From contig NZ_FOUE01000001.1 in assembly GCF_900114775.1 (NCBI RefSeq), positions 744,001 through 808,000 on the forward strand: 64,000 nt of DNA, given 5' to 3'. Position 1 is the first letter of the stretch; every line of letters begins with the position of its first letter. Below, one piece after another: positions 61,113 to 64,000 of this stretch. The notes beneath the pieces were generated by a model. The model was not told where the DNA came from and did not search any database. It saw only the letters and a list, made by a program, of their open reading frames with translations. This DNA comes from Marinobacter zhejiangensis (GTDB taxonomy: Bacteria; Pseudomonadota; Gammaproteobacteria; Pseudomonadales; Oleiphilaceae). The translations under genes were made by a program, and so were the position numbers.

Positions 61113-61682
61113 ATGGATGCCTTTCTAGCCTCTTCTGTTGCCGTATTCATTGCTGAAATCGGTGACAAGACCCAGTTGCTTTCACTGTTCCTTATCAGCC
61201 GGTTTTCCCAGCGTACACCCATTATTCTCGGTATCCTGGTGGCTACCCTGGTCAACCATGCCCTGTCGGCCTGGCTTGGCGCCTGGGTGGCCCAGTGGAT
61301 TCCGGAAGCCTGGCTGCCGTGGCTACTGGCTGGAAGCTTTATTGCCATAGCGCTCTGGCTGCTGGTGCCGGATAAGGACGACAGCGAAGACTCTGGCTTC
61401 CTGGGGTTGGGGGCGTTTGCTGCCACCACCATCCTGTTCTTCCTGGCGGAGATCGGCGACAAGACCCAGATTGCGACAGTGGTATTGGCGGCGCGCTTCA
61501 CCGAGACCTGGTGGGTGATTGTCGGCACAACGGTTGGTATGCTAGCAGCCAACGTGCCGGTTATCATGGCAGGTAAATGGTTGATGGATCGTATGCCTAT
61601 GGCAACTGCCCGCATCGGCGCCAGTGTGCTTTTCCTGGTGCTCGCGGTAGTGACGCTTTGGAGTGTTTGGGCATCGGCCTGA
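61113..61682 (+). CDS. mneA: UPF0016/GDT1-family manganese exporter (MneA-like)
   Basis: A 189-residue inner-membrane protein with two inverted halves, each with the cation-binding motif E-I-G-D-K-T (15-20 and 113-118), and about six TM segments. Bacterial members such as Vibrio MneA export manganese. The riboswitch in front of it supports this function: excess Mn2+ would turn it on. I start at ATG 61113, eight bases after GGAG. The longer frame runs through the riboswitch. Confidence 0.93.
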   Translation: MDAFLASSVAVFIAEIGDKTQLLSLFLISRFSQRTPIILGILVATLVNHALSAWLGAWVAQWIPEAWLPWLLAGSFIAIALWLLVPDKDDSEDSGFLGLGAFAATTILFFLAEIGDKTQIATVVLAARFTETWWVIVGTTVGMLAANVPVIMAGKWLMDRMPMATARIGASVLFLVLAVVTLWSVWASA

Positions 61683-61723
61683 GTGTGGGGGTGATACCCC
61701 GGGATTGAACAAGCTGGTAGCGG

Positions 61724-62809
61724 ATGAACCGCTGGATGAATGCTATGACTGTGAACAACCTGGTGACTGGCTGGCGTTGGCTGACCGCCAGCGCGCTGCT
61801 GATGACATCAATGGTGGGCTTTGCCGGTGCTGAGCCGGAATTGCCGCCGGAGGCTCCGGGAGAGCTTGCCGACCAAGCTCCCAGAGTGCCCCTGCTGCCC
61901 ATCACTGGTGACGTTGCGGGTGATCTGGCGGTGCTCCATACCAGCTATGACGATACCTTTGCCCAGATTGGCAGCCGTCTGAGCCTGGGTTACCTGGAGT
62001 TGGTCAAGGCCAATCCCGGGATTGACCCTTGGCTGCCGGGGGAAGGGACCTTGATCACCCTCCCCCGTCAGTATGTCATGCCCGAAACCCGGCGTGAGGG
62101 CATTGTCGTCAATCTCGCGGAGTATCGGCTGTACTACTTCCGCGACGGCGGTGTCGAAGTCTATCCGGTTGGGGTCGGTACTGATGATAACCCGTCACCG
62201 CTGACCGACGCTGAAGTGACCATGCGTCTGGAATCGCCCGCCTGGTATCCGCCCGCGAGTATCCGCGCGGAGTATACCGCCAGGGGGGAATACCTGCCGC
62301 GGATGATTCCACCTGGCCCCGAGAATCCGCTGGGTACCCACGCCCTGGCTCTAAGCGAGGCGGGTTACCTGATTCACGGAACCAATAAGGGGTTCGGCGT
62401 CGGCATGCAGGTCAGCCATGGCTGCTTCCGTATGTACAACGCGGATATCGCCGGCTTGGCGTTTTCAGTGGCCAAAGGCACATCGGTTCAGGTGGTTGAT
62501 CAGCCCGTCAAGTTGGGGCTGAACGATGGCGAAATCTGGCTGGAGGTTCACCGCGGGGAGGAAGAGTACTCCGAACAGGACCGCAGTGTCCTGTGGCAGC
62601 AGGTGTCTGAGCGCCTGGAGCAGCTGCGCGAGGAAATGCCTGGCGTGGAAATCCAGCGTGAGGCCGTGGAGCTGGCGGTGGATCAGGCCGACGGTATTCC
62701 CCGACTGATTGGTGAACACGTTGCCCGGCTGGCGGCCGATGGCAGCGAGGCCGACGCGGCGGCGAGCTCTGATCAGAATAACAATAACTTCCTGCAGCTG
62801 TGGTTCTGA
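61724..62809 (+). CDS. L,D-transpeptidase (YkuD family) with LysM-like region
   Basis: A 361-residue periplasmic enzyme that makes 3-3 peptidoglycan crosslinks or attaches lipoproteins to peptidoglycan. A signal peptide (ending FAGA, ~36) precedes a LysM-like segment (LHTSYDDTFAQIGSRLSLGYLELVKANPGIDPWLPGEGTLITLP), then the YkuD domain with H218 in LIHGTN and the catalytic C234 in VSHGCFRMYN. The C-terminal 80 residues are helical and acidic. The start is uncertain (61724 or a close downstream ATG). Confidence 0.9.
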   Translation: MNRWMNAMTVNNLVTGWRWLTASALLMTSMVGFAGAEPELPPEAPGELADQAPRVPLLPITGDVAGDLAVLHTSYDDTFAQIGSRLSLGYLELVKANPGIDPWLPGEGTLITLPRQYVMPETRREGIVVNLAEYRLYYFRDGGVEVYPVGVGTDDNPSPLTDAEVTMRLESPAWYPPASIRAEYTARGEYLPRMIPPGPENPLGTHALALSEAGYLIHGTNKGFGVGMQVSHGCFRMYNADIAGLAFSVAKGTSVQVVDQPVKLGLNDGEIWLEVHRGEEEYSEQDRSVLWQQVSERLEQLREEMPGVEIQREAVELAVDQADGIPRLIGEHVARLAADGSEADAAASSDQNNNNFLQLWF

Positions 62810-62834
62810 GCTAGCGGCAGGACAGGAGTATCTT

Positions 62835-63587
62835 ATGACCCAGACAGTACTGATCACCGGTGCAAGCTCGGGCCTCGGTGAAGGCATGGCCCGGGAATTT
62901 GCCCGCAAGGGTTGTAACCTGGCGCTGTGCGCCCGGCGCACTGAGCGACTTGAGGAGCTGCGTGAGGAACTGGAACGCAGTTATCCCGGTCTCACTGTGA
63001 AAGTGCGGGCCCTGGATGTGAACAATCACGACCAGGTCTTTGAGGTTTTTGAGGATTTTCGCAACGATTTCGGCGTTCTTGACCGCATCATTGTGAACGC
63101 AGGGATTGGCAAGGGCCAGCCTCTGGGTTCCGGGAAGTTCCGGGCCAACCTGCAAACCGCGGAAACCAATTTTGTGGCGGCGCTGGCGCAGATGGAAGCG
63201 GCGATGGAAATTTTCCGTGACCAGAACCGTGGCCATTTGGTGGTGGTGTCGTCGGTAACGGCGGTCAGGGGCATGCCCGGTAACGTGACGACTTATGCGG
63301 CCACCAAGGCGGGTATTGCTGCGCTGTCGGAAGGTCTGCGGGTGGAGCTGGCGAAAAAACGCTCACCCATACGGGTAACGACCCTGTATCCGGGCTATAT
63401 TCGTACTGCTATCAATGAAAAAGTGAAGAACACACCGTTTATTGTCGATGCCAAGACCGGCTGTGCGGCCATGGTCAAGGCCATCGAATCGGAAAAGCCT
63501 GAGCTGTATGTGCCGGGCTGGCCATGGACGCCGCTGGGCTTTGTCCTCAAGCGGTTGCCCGTGGGAGTGCTGGCCCGCCTGTTCTAG
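62835..63587 (+). CDS. SDR family oxidoreductase
   Basis: A 250-residue classical short-chain dehydrogenase/reductase. The NAD(P)-binding glycine motif is TGASSGLG (8-15), followed by ALCARRTERLEEL, which favours NADP. NAG is at residues 88-90, and the catalytic set is S139/S140, Y154 and K158 in YAATK. I start at ATG 62835, with CAGGAG upstream. The substrate is unknown. It lies 25 bases after the transpeptidase gene and may share its transcript. Confidence 0.9.
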   Translation: MTQTVLITGASSGLGEGMAREFARKGCNLALCARRTERLEELREELERSYPGLTVKVRALDVNNHDQVFEVFEDFRNDFGVLDRIIVNAGIGKGQPLGSGKFRANLQTAETNFVAALAQMEAAMEIFRDQNRGHLVVVSSVTAVRGMPGNVTTYAATKAGIAALSEGLRVELAKKRSPIRVTTLYPGYIRTAINEKVKNTPFIVDAKTGCAAMVKAIESEKPELYVPGWPWTPLGFVLKRLPVGVLARLF

Positions 63588-63643
63588 CGGGTCAAGCCGA
63601 CGGTCACAGCCAGGCTCACCGGGAAACGATCCGGGGAGGTGGC

Positions 63644-64000
63644 ATGTTGGAGACCGGTCCCAGACGATTCAACCCTTTCTGCCGGCCCGCGCTGCAGGTC
63701 TTGGCGCTGACTTTGATGTTGGCGCTGCTGTTCACCGGGCTCGGTGCCCTTTCCGCTGAACCTGACCGTCGTACCGGTCTGGTACTCACCATCGATGGTG
63801 CCATTGGCCCGGCGACCATGGACTACGTGGTGCGTGGTATCGAGCGCGCTGAAGACGAAGGTGCCGAGCTTCTGGTGCTTCAGATCGACACCCCGGGTGG
63901 CCTGATGGAATCCATGAGGGTCATCATCAAGGCGATCCTCGCTGCTGACATTCCCGTTGTTTCCTATGTGTCCCCTGCCGGTGCCCGAGCTGCCAGTGCG
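63644..64000 (+). CDS. NfeD/ClpP-class membrane serine protease, N-terminal fragment (cut by window end)
   Basis: The frame from ATG 63644, preceded by GGGGAGG, is open to the window edge (119 codons). A signal or anchor segment (ALQVLALTLMLALLFTGLGALSA) is followed by RTGLVLTIDGAIGPATMDYVVRGIERAEDEGAELLVLQIDTPGGLMESMRVIIKAILAADIPVVSYVSPAGARAASA. This is the SppA-like crotonase-fold core of NfeD1/NfeD-family membrane-bound serine proteases; the last serine (residue 118) should be the nucleophile. The family usually pairs with an SPFH/stomatin protein gene downstream, which lies outside the window. Confidence 0.88.
   Translation, partial: MLETGPRRFNPFCRPALQVLALTLMLALLFTGLGALSAEPDRRTGLVLTIDGAIGPATMDYVVRGIERAEDEGAELLVLQIDTPGGLMESMRVIIKAILAADIPVVSYVSPAGARAASA

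Noticed and set aside
1..64000. Mobile elements, prophage, CRISPR arrays, rRNA and tRNA genes
   Set aside because: I looked for transposase or integrase motifs, spaced direct repeats, and tRNA-like cloverleaf ends, and found none. The NlpC/P60-like gene at 33613 has no phage neighbours.

Overview
The window is about 64 kb of chromosomal DNA from a Gram-negative, high-GC gammaproteobacterium. Its gene content fits a marine heterotroph of the Marinobacter/Alcanivorax kind: a monomeric NADP isocitrate dehydrogenase, FadL and OMPLA outer-membrane proteins, a membrane sterol-desaturase/hydroxylase, a PF10118-type metal hydrolase, several AraC regulators with the arabinose-binding-like N domain, an ExeM/NucH extracellular nuclease and an NfeD-type membrane protease. 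This placement is inferred from gene content only. There are no rRNA or tRNA genes, insertion sequences, prophage genes or CRISPR arrays. Genes are dense, many pairs are convergent or divergent, and operons are short.

Layout. 1-8.2 kb: the tail of an HMG-CoA lyase, monomeric isocitrate dehydrogenase with a good terminator, small unknown genes, a JmjC-like cupin protein, a VOC protein, a FadL porin and a sterol-desaturase family protein. 8.3-11.9 kb: one very large acidic protein of unknown function. 12-21.6 kb: a crotonase, an exported sulfatase, a MocR/PNPOx-like divergent pair, a metal hydrolase diverging from an AraC regulator, and a GcvA-like LysR regulator diverging from a class IV aminotransferase, with a duplicated operator between the last two. 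20.7-25.3 kb: metR and metE around a perfect MetR box, with a stand-alone trpB tail to tail with metE. 25.4-26.9 kb: two overlapping paralogous exported proteins that combine trimeric-adhesin neck motifs with a GlyGly-CTERM tail. 27-36 kb: a pseudouridine synthase, an orphan periplasmic binding protein, a GST-like protein, a serine hydrolase/TetR pair, YbaK, an Ada protein lacking its N domain, and a LigB dioxygenase.

36.5-45.5 kb: a two-TM potassium channel, OMPLA, and a compact three-gene operon for an exported c5-type cytochrome, a Tat-exported covalent-flavin oxidase and a Tat-exported PLP enzyme of the DSD1 (D-threonine aldolase/D-serine dehydratase) family. This operon is preceded by a 27-bp inverted repeat and is my best candidate for an undescribed system. 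MtfA, another serine hydrolase and small unknowns follow. 45.7-50.5 kb: a 7TMR-DISM hybrid kinase, a four-TM protein and a CheY-like receiver form a signalling operon. 50.5-51.1 kb holds a strong intrinsic terminator with no annotated gene upstream, suggesting a small RNA.

51-64 kb: a DEDD exonuclease, queC-queE, an AraC regulator and alpha/beta hydrolase, an ExeM-like nuclease, a CapW/BrxR-like WYL regulator with a tandem repeat over its ribosome binding site but no defence genes nearby, a MarR-MFS efflux operon, a yybP-ykoY manganese riboswitch in front of an MneA-type manganese exporter, an L,D-transpeptidase, an SDR enzyme and the start of an NfeD/ClpP-class protease cut by the window edge. 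All domain calls come from reading motifs by eye; no database search was possible.
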